Assembly: GCA_033558025.1 (NCBI GenBank)
Contig: JAUCEF010000007.1
Location: forward strand, 8,804,001-8,868,000
Direction of reading: 5' to 3'
Length of the DNA: 64,000 bases
Source of the DNA: Phytophthora sp. 'mugwort'
Lineage: Eukaryota > Oomycota > Peronosporomycetes > Peronosporales > Peronosporaceae
The translations under genes were made by a program, and so were the position numbers. Shown here piece by piece: positions 11,481-22,618 of the stretch. Numbering within the stretch: position 1 is the stretch's first letter; each line of letters begins with the position of its first letter. The notes beneath the pieces were generated by a model. It ran no database searches, was not told the DNA's origin, and saw only the letters and a list, made by a program, of their open reading frames with translations.

Positions 11481-13718
11481 TGTAGAGCTGAGGCCTGTGA
11501 GCCCTGCGGATGATGGTATCGCTTCAGACGGCCCATGCAGAACGTCGAGTGTATTGTCATCGACTAAGTCAGTTCAATGGTATATGCCGCGCCATGCCTG
11601 GCCAGGACCGCGAAGGGTCCTATAAAGCGGTGCTTCAACTTGTTGCTCCCAACGGAATTTACCGTGGCGAGTGGAAAGTTCCTAGTGTCTAGTAGGATTA
11701 AATCCCCAACATTAAACACGTTTAAGTTTCCTCTTCCATTCTTGTCAGAGTACGCCTTTTGTTTGTCCTGTGCCGCTGCCATGACATCACGGACACGACT
11801 GATTACGTCCAGCCTGGTGTCTATAAAAGCCTCCACTTGTTTCGCAAGGAAACCGGTCTCATGTCCGAGACTTGGGAGGAAAGCGCTTCCGAGCCTCTCC
11901 CCCACTTAGAACTGAAGACGGAGTGCCGCCTCGCAAAGCGGTCAGCACCCGTGGATGGCGTAAGCCATTCAGATAGAACGGGGTATACCCGATCGATGCG
12001 TGAACCGCATGGTTGAGTGCAAACTCAACTACTGGCAGGTCTTCTGACCTAGAGCGAGGAGCCACCGCACAGATACTGCGTAGAGTGTCCTCAAGCACAC
12101 GGTTGACACGCTCCGTTTGCCCATCCGTTTCAAAATGATCGGCAGTGGGCATGTGCAACCTCGTTGCAAGTAGTTGGAACAGCGTTCACCAAACCGCAGC
12201 GGTAAGCCGCGATCACGATCCGTGACAATCGTCTCCGGCGGACCGTGATGGCGGAAACGCTGTCTTTGACCGGCGCAAGGCGCACCATCTTGCTCAGCCG
12301 GCACACGAACACCAAACGCCGGTATTTCCGTGGACGTCGGCTGGAAAGCCAAAGATGAAGTCCAGACTCATCGACTTCCAGCAGTCCGCTGGAACGGGCA
12401 GGTTCTGCAGAGGAGACGAAGCGTGCCGGCGGGTTTCACCCGCAGACGTGTTTCACATGTCTTCACGTACCGTGCTACCCACTTTGTACATGTGAGTCCA
12501 CCAAAAGTACTGAGAGACCGATTGGAAGGTATTTTCGCGGCCCAAGTAGCCGCTGGACGGCGCATAGTGCGCGTCCTGAGGATGTCAAGCTTTAAATACT
12601 CATCGTTTGGTAGGACTACCCGTGGGCGTTCTTGGAGCTCTATTCGATAGTAGAGCGTGCCATCGGCTCACCTGTATCGGTGGAGTCGGGCTCTCTGACG
12701 TGGCGTGAGCCACTGGGCCTTGTCTTCCTTGTTAGCAGCCAGGAACCGTACCAGAGGTGCCAGGGCTTCGTCTCCCGATACGCCATGCGTATCTGATCTT
12801 ATAGATCGGTCGTAGCACGACTGGCGCGCGCCAGCTCATTGTCCGGCCTGCGTGACAACGCATCGGCAGCACGTTGAGCCTGTCAGGCTTGTACTCGACG
12901 CGGAAGTTGTATTCCGCGAAAATGGACAGCCATCTCGACATCAGTTGGGACAGATGGGGCGAATTTGTCGTCGTCCGCAAGGACGCGTGATCTGTGTAGA
13001 TCACAAAGGGCTGTGAGCTCAGGAGGTGCACCGGAACTTGACAAAGGAGTACTTCATGGCAAGCAGCTCCTTGTCATGGAGTAGTTCCGTTCGGCAGCCA
13101 TGAGCTACCTGGACTGACACGAGATCACTCATTCACGTCCTGGTGCATCGTTCTGCAGCAATCACATCTGTTTGCATAATTGGATGCATCGCAGACGACG
13201 CGCTGAACGGTTTCAACGCGTCCGGTAGTGCAAAAAACAGGTGCCTTCTGAAGGCTTGCCTTGACATTGTCAAAGGCTTCCTAGTGCTGAAGCCCCCAGT
13301 GCCAGTCGGTAACCTTCTTTACAAGATCCGACAGGAGTCTAACCAGACCCGCGTACCCTTCGCTGTACTTATGGAGGTAGTTGGCCAAGCTGAATCACTT
13401 CATCAGGTTCTTCTGGGACCTTGGCGTTGGTTAAGCCAAAATGGTTTTGATCTTTTCTTGGTCGTCTCGGTCGCCGACGTTGCCGACGACGCAACCGAGA
13501 ACTTTAATCTCTTGCGCCGCGAAGACGCACTTGCCGAGTTGGCAGAGAGCTTGTTCGCTTCAAGCCCTCTAACACTCGACAAAGGTGATCCATATGCATC
13601 TCCATAGCCGTCTTGCCTCGCTCGGCACAGCTATGGACGAAGATGTCGTCGCAGTACGACTGTGCATACGCACGCAGTGGTCTAAACAACTACGTCACCA
13701 GATGATTGAACATTGCCG
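11480..13718 (-). mobile_element. Ty3/gypsy pol fragment, decayed
   Basis: Read on the minus strand from high to low coordinates this is the 3' half of a Ty3/gypsy pol. It starts in mid reverse transcriptase (13504-13718, AYAQSYCDDIFVHS with the YxDD box) and continues with RNase H (12732-13031, FVIYTDHASLRT). An H2C2-type integrase zinc region follows (12368-12565, KWVARYVKTCETR), then the integrase core (DGQTERVNRVLEDTLR near 12100) and the integrase tail FNVGDLILLDTRNFPL (11564-11905). The tail reading STFCMGRLKRYHHP extends to about 11500. Frames change many times and stops are present. It is a diverged relative of the element at 13719-22055, and its RT end abuts that element's RT head-to-head near 13718. 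Confidence 0.85.
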
Positions 13719-16089
13719 CGAGCACCCCGAGCGATATGCTCTGGGAGTGGCTAGTAATGCCCCAAGGGCCATCGAACGCGCCTGCGATGTTCAATCGTCT
13801 TGTGACGCAACTGATCAGGTCACACAGGGCGTATGCTCAGACATACTTCGACGATACATTCGTCCACAGTCGTGCGGAGCACGGAAAGACTGATGTGGTG
13901 AACCACATTGAGCACCTGCGAGCGGTGCTCGAGTGCATGCGCACATACAAGTTATATACCAACATTGACAAGTGTGTCTTCGGCGCTGAAGAGATCCCCT
14001 TTCTGGGATGCTTCATTGGGAAGCACGGCCTTCGAGCGGATCCCGCTAAGGTCAAGGCCATTGTAGACTGGCCGGTTCCAAAGAACCGGAAAGACTTACG
14101 GAAGCGGCTTGGTCTGGCCAATTACTTGCACAAGTACAGCAAGAGCTATGCTGAGGTGGTAAGGCCACTGTCCAATCTCCTTAAGAAGGATGTGGACTGG
14201 TGTTGGGACACCAGACATCAAGCGGCTTTTGAAGTCATTAAGGAGGGTTTCCTTCAGGCCCCGAACCTGGCCCTGCCAGATCCCGATCGTCCTTTCAGCG
14301 TCGTCTTGACGCGTCGGACTTTGCCATCGGTAGTACTTCGTTGCAAGCAAGCGTGAACGCGTGGTCACGTTTGAATCTCGCCACCTTAAGGCTGCAGAGA
14401 AGAACTATCCAGTTCATGACAAAGAATTACTTGCGATGAAGTATGCGCTCGTCAGATGCAAGGTTTACCTGCTCAGCTCCAAGCCGTTTGTGATCTACAC
14501 TGATCATGCGTCGCTACGCACGGCGACGCGCCTCATCTCTCTCAGAGAATGGCCCGTTGGCTCTCCTTCTTTGCGGAGTACAACTCGAGGTGAATTACAA
14601 GCTTGGCAGGCAGAACGCCTTGGCCGATGTGTTATCACGCAGGCCAGATTATGAGATCGCTCACGTCACGACGGTGACTCGTCTGTGACAGACTTGATCC
14701 GCGCGGCGTACGCGCGTGACGAGTCCTGCGTAGCTCTGCTACATGCGCTAGGAAGCGCGGTGTTATGTCTGGTTTTACTAAACCAGACATTAAGCTGTCA
14801 GCGCGGTTGCGCGCGCGAGGCTGCCTCGATACACTCTCGATGATGGCATAGCGTACTACGGTACTGGTCCAGAAGACACCCCACGTGACGTGGTTCCTCA
14901 CGAACAGGATCTCAAGTATCGTATCCTCTATGAGGCACATGATACCCCACTTGGTGGTCATTTCGGTCGAGAGAAGACCTACAGCTCGGTGAGCTCCCAC
15001 TACTGGTGGCCGAAGCTTTACAAGTGGGTCCGTACGTATGTACGCATGTGTGAGACGTGTCAACTTGTAAAATCCTCGCCACACTCGGCTGCGAGTTAAC
15101 AGCTTGCCTGGACCGACGGGGTGTTGGCAATCCTGAGTATGGACTTCGTGTTCGGCCTGCCACGGGATGCGGTGGGCAACACGGGCATCGTGGTCTTTGC
15201 CGGCCGGTTGAGCAAGACGGCTCATTTAGCGGCGGTGCCGGACTCCATCGATGGAGAAGGAACAGCCACGCTGTTCATGGATCGTGTCTTTCGACAGCAT
15301 GGTCTGCCAGAGGCAATTGCCTCGAATCAAGACTCCCGTTTCACGGGTAAGTTTTGGACGTCGGTCTATAAGGTGCTCGGCACTCGACTCGACCTGTCCA
15401 CAGAGAACCATCCGCAGAACCGATGGTCAGACGGAACACGTGAATCGCGTTGTCGAAGACATGCTTCGGAGCGTCTGTGCAGACAGACCCAAGCAATGGA
15501 TCGCCATGCTCCCACTCATTGAGTTTGCATTGAACAATGCAGTGCATGCCTCGACAGGCTTCACCCCGTTCTATTTGAATGGCCTCACACACCCTCGCGT
15601 CCCGCTGGCGCCACCACTCCGTGGTTCTGGGCTTAGTGGGGGAGGAATAGCCGATGAGCTAGCTGATATCAGCCAAGCTGCAGTTCGCAGGCAAGTTGAC
15701 ACGTTCGTGTCTACGCTTTTAAGTGTCTTACGACCAGTACGCGATGCGATGTCTGAAAGCCAAGATGTTCAGAAGGAACAGGCTGATGCAAAGGGCAGAA
15801 GCAACATTGAAGTGTTTAACGTGGGTGACAAAGTTTATTAAACGCTGAAACCTATCTAAACACATGCAGGGGCTGCGGTCGTTAAGACCAAGTTGCGCCG
15901 GCGCTTCATTGGACCTTTTAAGGACGTGGCCAGGAAGGGCCTTGCGTACACGCTTGATGTTCCAAAGAAGATGCGTACATACCCCGTGACCTATTTTATG
16001 TAGGCTTCCTTAAGCCATATCGAGACCCGGCTCGGGTGAGCGTGGAAAGTTTGGCGCCATAGCCGGTGGCTGGCCAAAGCGCTGGAGGC
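13719..16089 (+). mobile_element. Ty3/gypsy pol fragment, plus copy (left palindrome arm)
   Basis: A plus-strand pol from mid RT to the integrase tail. RT and connection are at 13721-14356 (MLWEWLVMPQGPSNAPAMFN, YFDDTFVHSRAE). RNase H is at 14361-14688 (FVIYTDHASLRT), the integrase zinc region at 14890-15099 (YKWVRTYVRMCETCQLVKSS) and the integrase core at 15121-15841. The tail FYVGFLKPYRDPARVSVESLAP follows near 16000-16060. It is broken by several frameshifts. From 13735 to 16089 it is the exact mirror of 16378-18732, down to the same disrupted reading frames. Confidence 0.9.
13735..16089 (+). repeat. Left arm of a 2.36 kb inverted repeat
   Basis: Every position x in this arm pairs with 32467-x on the right. 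I checked the outer end (13735/18732), the inner end (16089/16378) and an internal stretch at 14741-14800 base by base, and all the ORFs in between translate identically on opposite strands. Pairing fails at 13734/18733 and at 16090/16377. Confidence 0.9.
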
Positions 16090-16377
16090 CACGAGAAGGT
16101 TCAACTGACCTGCTGGATCCTCGCGCTGCGAGGCACAGTGATCTGCTAGCGGTCGAGAGGCAGGTGCAGACCCTGTTCGACTCGCTGCAGTGGTCGACGA
16201 GTCACCGTGACCGTCTCGCTGACGAGATCGATGCTGTACATAATCAGGTCGAATGACTTCAGTCTCCTGTCTCGGTTGCCAACCACCTGGAGCTCCTGGA
16301 GCAGTCATCTGCTCGACGCTTCGGAGCGCTGGGCCGTTCGCTCGCTGGGCTACGTGGTCAGCTGGACCTCCTCGTGC
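16090..16377. other. 288-bp spacer (loop) of the inverted repeat
   Basis: This is the asymmetric centre of the palindrome. Its two edges are still related for about 22 bp, with three mismatches and a 1-bp offset (left CACGAGAAGGTTCAACTGACC, right mirror CACGAGGAGGTCCAGCTGACC), then they diverge fully. A plus-strand reading with leucine-rich, helical character crosses the loop, but it has a TGA and runs into antisense integrase, so I do not call a gene. Confidence 0.75.
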
Positions 16378-18732
16378 GCCTCCAGCGCTTTGGCCAGCCA
16401 CCGGCTATGGCGCCAAACTTTCCACGCTCACCCGAGCCGGGTCTCGATATGGCTTAAGGAAGCCTACATAAAATAGGTCACGGGGTATGTACGCATCTTC
16501 TTTGGAACATCAAGCGTGTACGCAAGGCCCTTCCTGGCCACGTCCTTAAAAGGTCCAATGAAGCGCCGGCGCAACTTGGTCTTAACGACCGCAGCCCCTG
16601 CATGTGTTTAGATAGGTTTCAGCGTTTAATAAACTTTGTCACCCACGTTAAACACTTCAATGTTGCTTCTGCCCTTTGCATCAGCCTGTTCCTTCTGAAC
16701 ATCTTGGCTTTCAGACATCGCATCGCGTACTGGTCGTAAGACACTTAAAAGCGTAGACACGAACGTGTCAACTTGCCTGCGAACTGCAGCTTGGCTGATA
16801 TCAGCTAGCTCATCGGCTATTCCTCCCCCACTAAGCCCAGAACCACGGAGTGGTGGCGCCAGCGGGACGCGAGGGTGTGTGAGGCCATTCAAATAGAACG
16901 GGGTGAAGCCTGTCGAGGCATGCACTGCATTGTTCAATGCAAACTCAATGAGTGGGAGCATGGCGATCCATTGCTTGGGTCTGTCTGCACAGACGCTCCG
17001 AAGCATGTCTTCGACAACGCGATTCACGTGTTCCGTCTGACCATCGGTTCTGCGGATGGTTCTCTGTGGACAGGTCGAGTCGAGTGCCGAGCACCTTATA
17101 GACCGACGTCCAAAACTTACCCGTGAAACGGGAGTCTTGATTCGAGGCAATTGCCTCTGGCAGACCATGCTGTCGAAAGACACGATCCATGAACAGCGTG
17201 GCTGTTCCTTCTCCATCGATGGAGTCCGGCACCGCCGCTAAATGAGCCGTCTTGCTCAACCGGCCGGCAAAGACCACGATGCCCGTGTTGCCCACCGCAT
17301 CCCGTGGCAGGCCGAACACGAAGTCCATACTCAGGATTGCCAACACCCCGTCGGTCCAGGCAAGCTGTTAACTCGCAGCCGAGTGTGGCGAGGATTTTAC
17401 AAGTTGACACGTCTCACACATGCGTACATACGTACGGACCCACTTGTAAAGCTTCGGCCACCAGTAGTGGGAGCTCACCGAGCTGTAGGTCTTCTCTCGA
17501 CCGAAATGACCACCAAGTGGGGTATCATGTGCCTCATAGAGGATACGATACTTGAGATCCTGTTCGTGAGGAACCACGTCACGTGGGGTGTCTTCTGGAC
17601 CAGTACCGTAGTACGCTATGCCATCATCGAGAGTGTATCGAGGCAGCCTCGCGCGCGCAACCGCGCTGACAGCTTAATGTCTGGTTTAGTAAAACCAGAC
17701 ATAACACCGCGCTTCCTAGCGCATGTAGCAGAGCTACGCAGGACTCGTCACGCGCGTACGCCGCGCGGATCAAGTCTGTCACAGACGAGTCACCGTCGTG
17801 ACGTGAGCGATCTCATAATCTGGCCTGCGTGATAACACATCGGCCAAGGCGTTCTGCCTGCCAAGCTTGTAATTCACCTCGAGTTGTACTCCGCAAAGAA
17901 GGAGAGCCAACGGGCCATTCTCTGAGAGAGATGAGGCGCGTCGCCGTGCGTAGCGACGCATGATCAGTGTAGATCACAAACGGCTTGGAGCTGAGCAGGT
18001 AAACCTTGCATCTGACGAGCGCATACTTCATCGCAAGTAATTCTTTGTCATGAACTGGATAGTTCTTCTCTGCAGCCTTAAGGTGGCGAGATTCAAACGT
18101 GACCACGCGTTCACGCTTGCTTGCAACGAAGTACTACCGATGGCAAAGTCCGACGCGTCAAGACGACGCTGAAAGGACGATCGGGATCTGGCAGGGCCAG
18201 GTTCGGGGCCTGAAGGAAACCCTCCTTAATGACTTCAAAAGCCGCTTGATGTCTGGTGTCCCAACACCAGTCCACATCCTTCTTAAGGAGATTGGACAGT
18301 GGCCTTACCACCTCAGCATAGCTCTTGCTGTACTTGTGCAAGTAATTGGCCAGACCAAGCCGCTTCCGTAAGTCTTTCCGGTTCTTTGGAACCGGCCAGT
18401 CTACAATGGCCTTGACCTTAGCGGGATCCGCTCGAAGGCCGTGCTTCCCAATGAAGCATCCCAGAAAGGGGATCTCTTCAGCGCCGAAGACACACTTGTC
18501 AATGTTGGTATATAACTTGTATGTGCGCATGCACTCGAGCACCGCTCGCAGGTGCTCAATGTGGTTCACCACATCAGTCTTTCCGTGCTCCGCACGACTG
18601 TGGACGAATGTATCGTCGAAGTATGTCTGAGCATACGCCCTGTGTGACCTGATCAGTTGCGTCACAAGACGATTGAACATCGCAGGCGCGTTCGATGGCC
18701 CTTGGGGCATTACTAGCCACTCCCAGAGCATA
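16378..18732 (-). repeat. Right arm of the 2.36 kb inverted repeat
   Basis: Mirror copy of 13735-16089. It carries integrase, RNase H and part of reverse transcriptase on the minus strand. Outside it, from 18733 upward, the parent element continues into the 5' part of RT, protease and gag, so this arm is still attached to its own element while the left arm is not. Confidence 0.9.
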
Positions 18733-19756
18733 CCGCTCGGAGTGTTGACCGCCGTAAGCGGAATATCGCTTGCTCGCATGAGCAATTGATAGCATCCATC
18801 GACCAAGTCGAGGGCACTGTACACCGTACACCCCGTCACGTTGTTCTGGAGAACGTCCTTCCTAGGAATAGGCGTCTGCGCCGGAATGGTGGCCGCGCTA
18901 AGCTGTTAAAAGCGTAGACGATTCGCCACTTGTCATTCGGCTTTCTAACACAGAGCGTAGGCGTGAGTGCGGTTACTTGCTCTCGCGCACCATACCTGCC
19001 TCGTGCTTAGCACGAAACAACGCGTAAATGACGTCTCCCTGTTCCCGTGGCAAAGGCCACTGCATTGTCACGCTGTATTGGTTCCAGGAACCAGATCAAT
19101 CTCATGACGTACACATATCGATCCGGAGGTAGCCTTGTGGGAGGTCGTTTCGAGGCCACGTCTTGATACTCCTTCACCAAAGGGTTGTACGGATCCGAGG
19201 AGCCTTGAGGTTCGAGGATCCTGCCCGCGCATTCAGCGCCTTCTTGGTGTCCTTAAGAACCGCTTTATCCAAAAGTGACGACAAGTTTAACTCCTCTTCA
19301 GGTCGTAGAATGACCAACTCGGCTAACTCGCTGGCCTTGAAGGCGTCGCCGAACTCGTCCATGGACATCTCGTCCAGTTCCAACAGAGCGTCCCCAGTGG
19401 GCATCGTCTCTAGACTGAATCGACTTCCCCTGTCACTCCGTTGACGAGTGTGTATAACTGATCGCTATTTCCAGGAGTATCGTCACTCGTCGTGCTAGAC
19501 GCATCAAACGCTCTGCGTCTCATGGCTGACGCTTGGCGTCATAGCCTTCTCCCGGCTGAGACTGTTTGCCTCGAAGAGGTCCTAACAGTCACATCAGCTG
19601 CGTCTCCAGGTGCTTGCACCGTGTGTGTCTCACCCGAGACTGGTATGTCTTGACCAACAACCGTCGCAGAGCTGCGGCGCTTGCAGTTTCCACCCCGTGG
19701 AATACGTGCCACGTTACCTCTATCAGTGGGCCCTCGGCCTTGATGGCCCGTCCCAC

Positions 19757-19982
19757 GGCCGGCCACACCACGCATTGCGTGTAGCGACAACTCGTCGTCG
19801 TGATGAGTGTCACTGTCGTGACCAATGTCACCATGACGTCGGTCCCCCATCGGATTGCCTGCCGCTCCACTTGCATCCTGATGCCCGCGGCCATGATGCC
19901 CTTGAATCCTGCCGGCCACGACACGCATGGCGTGTAACGACACACCGTCATCATGACGAGTGTCGTTGTCGTGACGTATGTC
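19757..19982. repeat. Two imperfect units of about 75 bp, 151 bp apart, in the pol linker
   Basis: The stretch beginning GGCCGGCCACACCACGC near 19757 recurs as TGCCGGCCACGACACGC near 19908, each followed by GTGTA(G/A)CGACA and a GTGTC-rich segment ending in TGTCAC. On the minus strand both copies encode His/Asp-rich peptide followed by LHAMR-VAGR. They lie between protease and reverse transcriptase. Confidence 0.6.
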
Positions 19983-20249
19983 ACCTGTGTCACCCAGCCG
20001 GTTACCTGTCGCCCCAGACACAGCCCATGAGCACTGCTCGGGCCTTTTGTCCTCAACACCTTCAGTGTCTACAAGTTCGGATATTCCGATGTCCAGCGCA
20101 TTGACTGACCCGGTCCAGTGCCTGCGCCAAAAGCGCTTTTGCTTCCTAGCAGAGGTGGGTTCACCAAAGCTCCACCAGGAGAAAGCGTGTTGCGCCCGAG
20201 GTCTTCGACCTTTAATCAATCCATGGCTCATGGCTTTCCAGCCATGCCA

Positions 20250-20539
20250 TGCCCAGGATAAGATCGTACCTCGAATCCAAGTCCAGGACCAGACAGCGTT
20301 CCATGATATCGAAGTCGAGAACTTCACACCCAGGTTTACAGGAACCTTAGGCACCATGACACGGGTCCCGTCGCTAGGCGAACAGTGATTATGCAACTCC
20401 TGCGCTCCCTGAGCGCCTCAGCGTATTGCTGACTTCCTTCCATCCTGATGCGTCGAGCACAGTTGGCCGACGCTCCGGAATCGATCAATATGATCCATGG
20501 CTTCTCCAAGCCCTTAACCGTCGCCTCAACGATGACCAA
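20250..20539 (-). pseudogene. Retropepsin domain of the gypsy element
   Basis: The minus-strand reading from 20539 gives MVIVEATVKGLEKPWIILID followed by SGASANCARR, the Ty3/gypsy aspartic protease active-site motif (I-D-S-G-A). The rest of the fold (CLVLDLDSRYDLILGMAWL) lies in another frame at about 20250-20320, so a frameshift splits the domain. The active-site Asp is kept. Confidence 0.75.
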
Positions 20540-21174
20540 GCCCAGCTTGCATACACGTTCCGTGTTAGAGAGTACGGCTCTCTTCGAGGCTGGCCCTGTT
20601 GCCCTCCACCTCCATGAGGTTCAACAGAACTCAGTTCTTCCCCAGCAGGGCGCCCCGCGCCTACTGAGTGTCGCCGTTTCCCCGCGACGAGCCGATGGCT
20701 TGGCTCGATGCAGAGCGAAGGCTCGTAGGGCCTTGACGCGCGACCTGCGTGACGGGCAGAGTTGCCCTCAAATGGGTAGTGCTTCAGCAGATGAAGCACC
20801 AACGGACACCGATACGCTGCTCGGCATGAAGCTCAGCTTCTTCATCTGTATCGTAGCTGAGGTCCATAGGGACCTATCCGTCGGACGGAGTAGCGTTGTC
20901 AACGCCCCAGCCAAGTCGAGACGCCTTGAAGTTGAACTCGGCGTATAACGCCAATCTCACGGCCTCTTCAAAAGAAGAAAGGTGAGTGCGGAAAGACTTC
21001 CATCCTGGCCACGCCAGTGCGGAGGTCCTCCATAAAGACTGTCACAGTCACTGCCTCTGGCAGAGGATTGGCTGTCATGCCGGCCAGCAGACTTCGCAAC
21101 TTCTGGACGAAGTCCACCAGGTCTTTCTTACCCTGGCGGGTACTCAAAAGCGTAACCTCACACGATACGCCTGA

Positions 21175-21603
21175 TTAGGCGGAGGACACTTGCGAAAGCT
21201 GGAGTTTCAGCTCTTCCCAGCTCGGGAAGGCCGCGTCCACCGACCTGCCGCACGTGAGTGCCCATTCTCGTGCTCGGCTGCCGAGCTTCGAGATCGCTAG
21301 CGCCACGCGATGTTGCTCAGTACGGAGCATGGCCGATCCCATCGCCATTTCGATCTCACGGATCCACAACATGAGGTTCTCCTCCTCCTTTCCTGCAAAA
21401 GTCTTGACGCTCACGATGAACGGTTTAGGCCGGGAGGCCCCATCCTGCGATGTCGTGGACGTCGGTGCAGACGCCGACATCCTCTGCAGGAGGTGTTCCA
21501 ACAGAGCATTCTCGTAACTTAAGAACGCCTCCAGACGCGCGTTCACCGCGACCGGTCCTTGCGAAGCAAGATGCGTTATGCCCTCAGGGCCGAGTAAGGA
21601 CAT
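21175..21603 (-). pseudogene. Gag fragment of the gypsy element
   Basis: A 142-codon ORF from the ATG at 21603. It has a helical N-terminus followed by a capsid-like block (SVKTFAGKEEENLMLWIREI, then EWALTCGRS and FPSWEELKLQL), as in Ty3/gypsy Gag. It sits right after the primer-binding site and is followed by further gag-like and protease sequence in other frames. No intact zinc knuckle is visible downstream. The stop at 21175 truncates it relative to a normal Gag. Confidence 0.65.
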
Positions 21604-21691
21604 AGCTTTGCGCGTTGGCTCTGAGACAGGGTAGAAAACGCTGTCTGCTCCATCCTCACCGAGGAATAGTCCTAAGACTCAGGTGCGGGAT

Positions 21692-21709
21692 TGACTACCA
21701 GTGCTACCA
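21692..21709 (-). other. Candidate tRNA primer-binding site of the gypsy element
   Basis: On the minus strand TGGTAGCACTGGTAGTC follows the LTR end (..GCTGCA) after two bases (CC). The nine bases TGGTAGCAC are the same as in the primer-binding site of the chromovirus at 62451-62470, also after a 2-base gap. Confidence 0.6.
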
Positions 21710-21711
21710 GG

Positions 21712-22055
21712 TGCAGCGGTACTGCGTAGCGTAGTGCGTCAGAGGAAGGCGTAAGACTCACCGAGTCTTAGATCACTCTAGTTATACCAATAGAGACTCA
21801 AAGAGTCAGTATTCCTAAACCTAGGGCAATACTCTCTTTAAACTGAACTGTCATTTGTTTGCTTATCTGCGGCGAAGCCGCCTGTAGCGTAAATGTATGA
21901 CTCTAACTATCTATCATCGTTTAACTTAGTCAAAAGGCATGCATATCCAGTGGCCCAGTGGCCACGTACTGCAATCCAGTTAATACAAGTGGTATCAAGT
22001 ACCACTTACTGCAAGGTAACACGTAGCACGGCTACACTCGTGTAACCTCGTTACA
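21712..22055 (-). repeat. Candidate 5' LTR of the gypsy element (344 bp)
   Basis: On the minus strand it starts TGTAACGAGGTTACACG and ends ..CGCTGCA, giving TG..CA ends next to a plausible primer-binding site. No second copy is present in the window to confirm the limits, so both ends are inferred. Confidence 0.5.
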
Positions 22056-22214
22056 GAAGGGGTTATCCTCACTCACAGAACTCATGGGAGTACGAGGTTC
22101 CCCTCCGGCAAGATGGCCCTGACGTCGTGGACGCTTCGATCGCCGCGATCAGCAGCGCCCCAAGGTCAGCTACCGAGGCGTCGCTCGCCTCGCGCTTCCC
22201 GGCAATAGCCGCTT

Positions 22215-22236
22215 GGGGGGGGGGGGGGGGGGGGGG
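22215..22236. repeat. Homopolymer G22
   Basis: Twenty-two consecutive G on the plus strand inside a run of broken minus-strand frames (read as poly-Pro). Confidence 0.95.
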
Positions 22237-22618
22237 CAAGGCCAGCAGCAGAGCTGTCGCTCTGGTCCTGGAGAGGGTCGGCACGTAGCTGTGACAGCAG
22301 GAGCACCGAGCGCGAGAGAGCCTTGTGGGCGGCGCCGAAAGGCAGGGGGTAACTGGCGCTTCACCTCGGTTTCCCAAACACGAAATGGAGTCTACGTTCG
22401 ACTCGAACAGTCAGTTTCACTGAAACTACCCCGAAGCGCATCAATGGAAGAGAGCTTGCGAGCTCCTTCAACCCAGCTCTGGAACTGACCCTCGTCTTCC
22501 CAAGACGTCTCCCATGGCAGGCGCACAACGGGATAAGTCCGCATTGGTGCGACGGGGCCGTGCTGAGCTTGCACTTGCGGGCGCTCACAATACTCGCGCT
22601 GAGTAGTCACTTAAGGAG

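Larger units (their letters stand above)
16000..22055 (-). mobile_element. Ty3/gypsy element, minus strand, 5' LTR to integrase, decayed
   Basis: In transcription order: candidate 5' LTR (22055 to 21712), primer-binding site, gag (21603 to 21175 and beyond), retropepsin (ILIDSGASANCA near 20470), a repeat-coded linker, RT start (19404 downward, LRPEEELNLSSLL and the VTGCTVYSALDLVDG block at 18839), RT core with YFDD, RNase H and integrase to about 16000. Each domain lies in a different frame or is cut by stops, so the copy is inactive. No 3' LTR is found; the integrase end runs into the palindrome loop. No chromodomain is seen after the integrase. This is the parent of the right palindrome arm. 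Confidence 0.85.

Noticed and set aside
14765..14790. Hairpin ATGTCTGGTTT / AAACCAGACAT with loop TACT in both palindrome arms
   Set aside because: Lies inside the pol reading frame between RNase H and integrase; likely chance, and duplicated only because the arms are.
16207..16476. 89-codon ORF crossing the palindrome loop
   Set aside because: Its second half is antisense integrase tail and the first half has no family resemblance.
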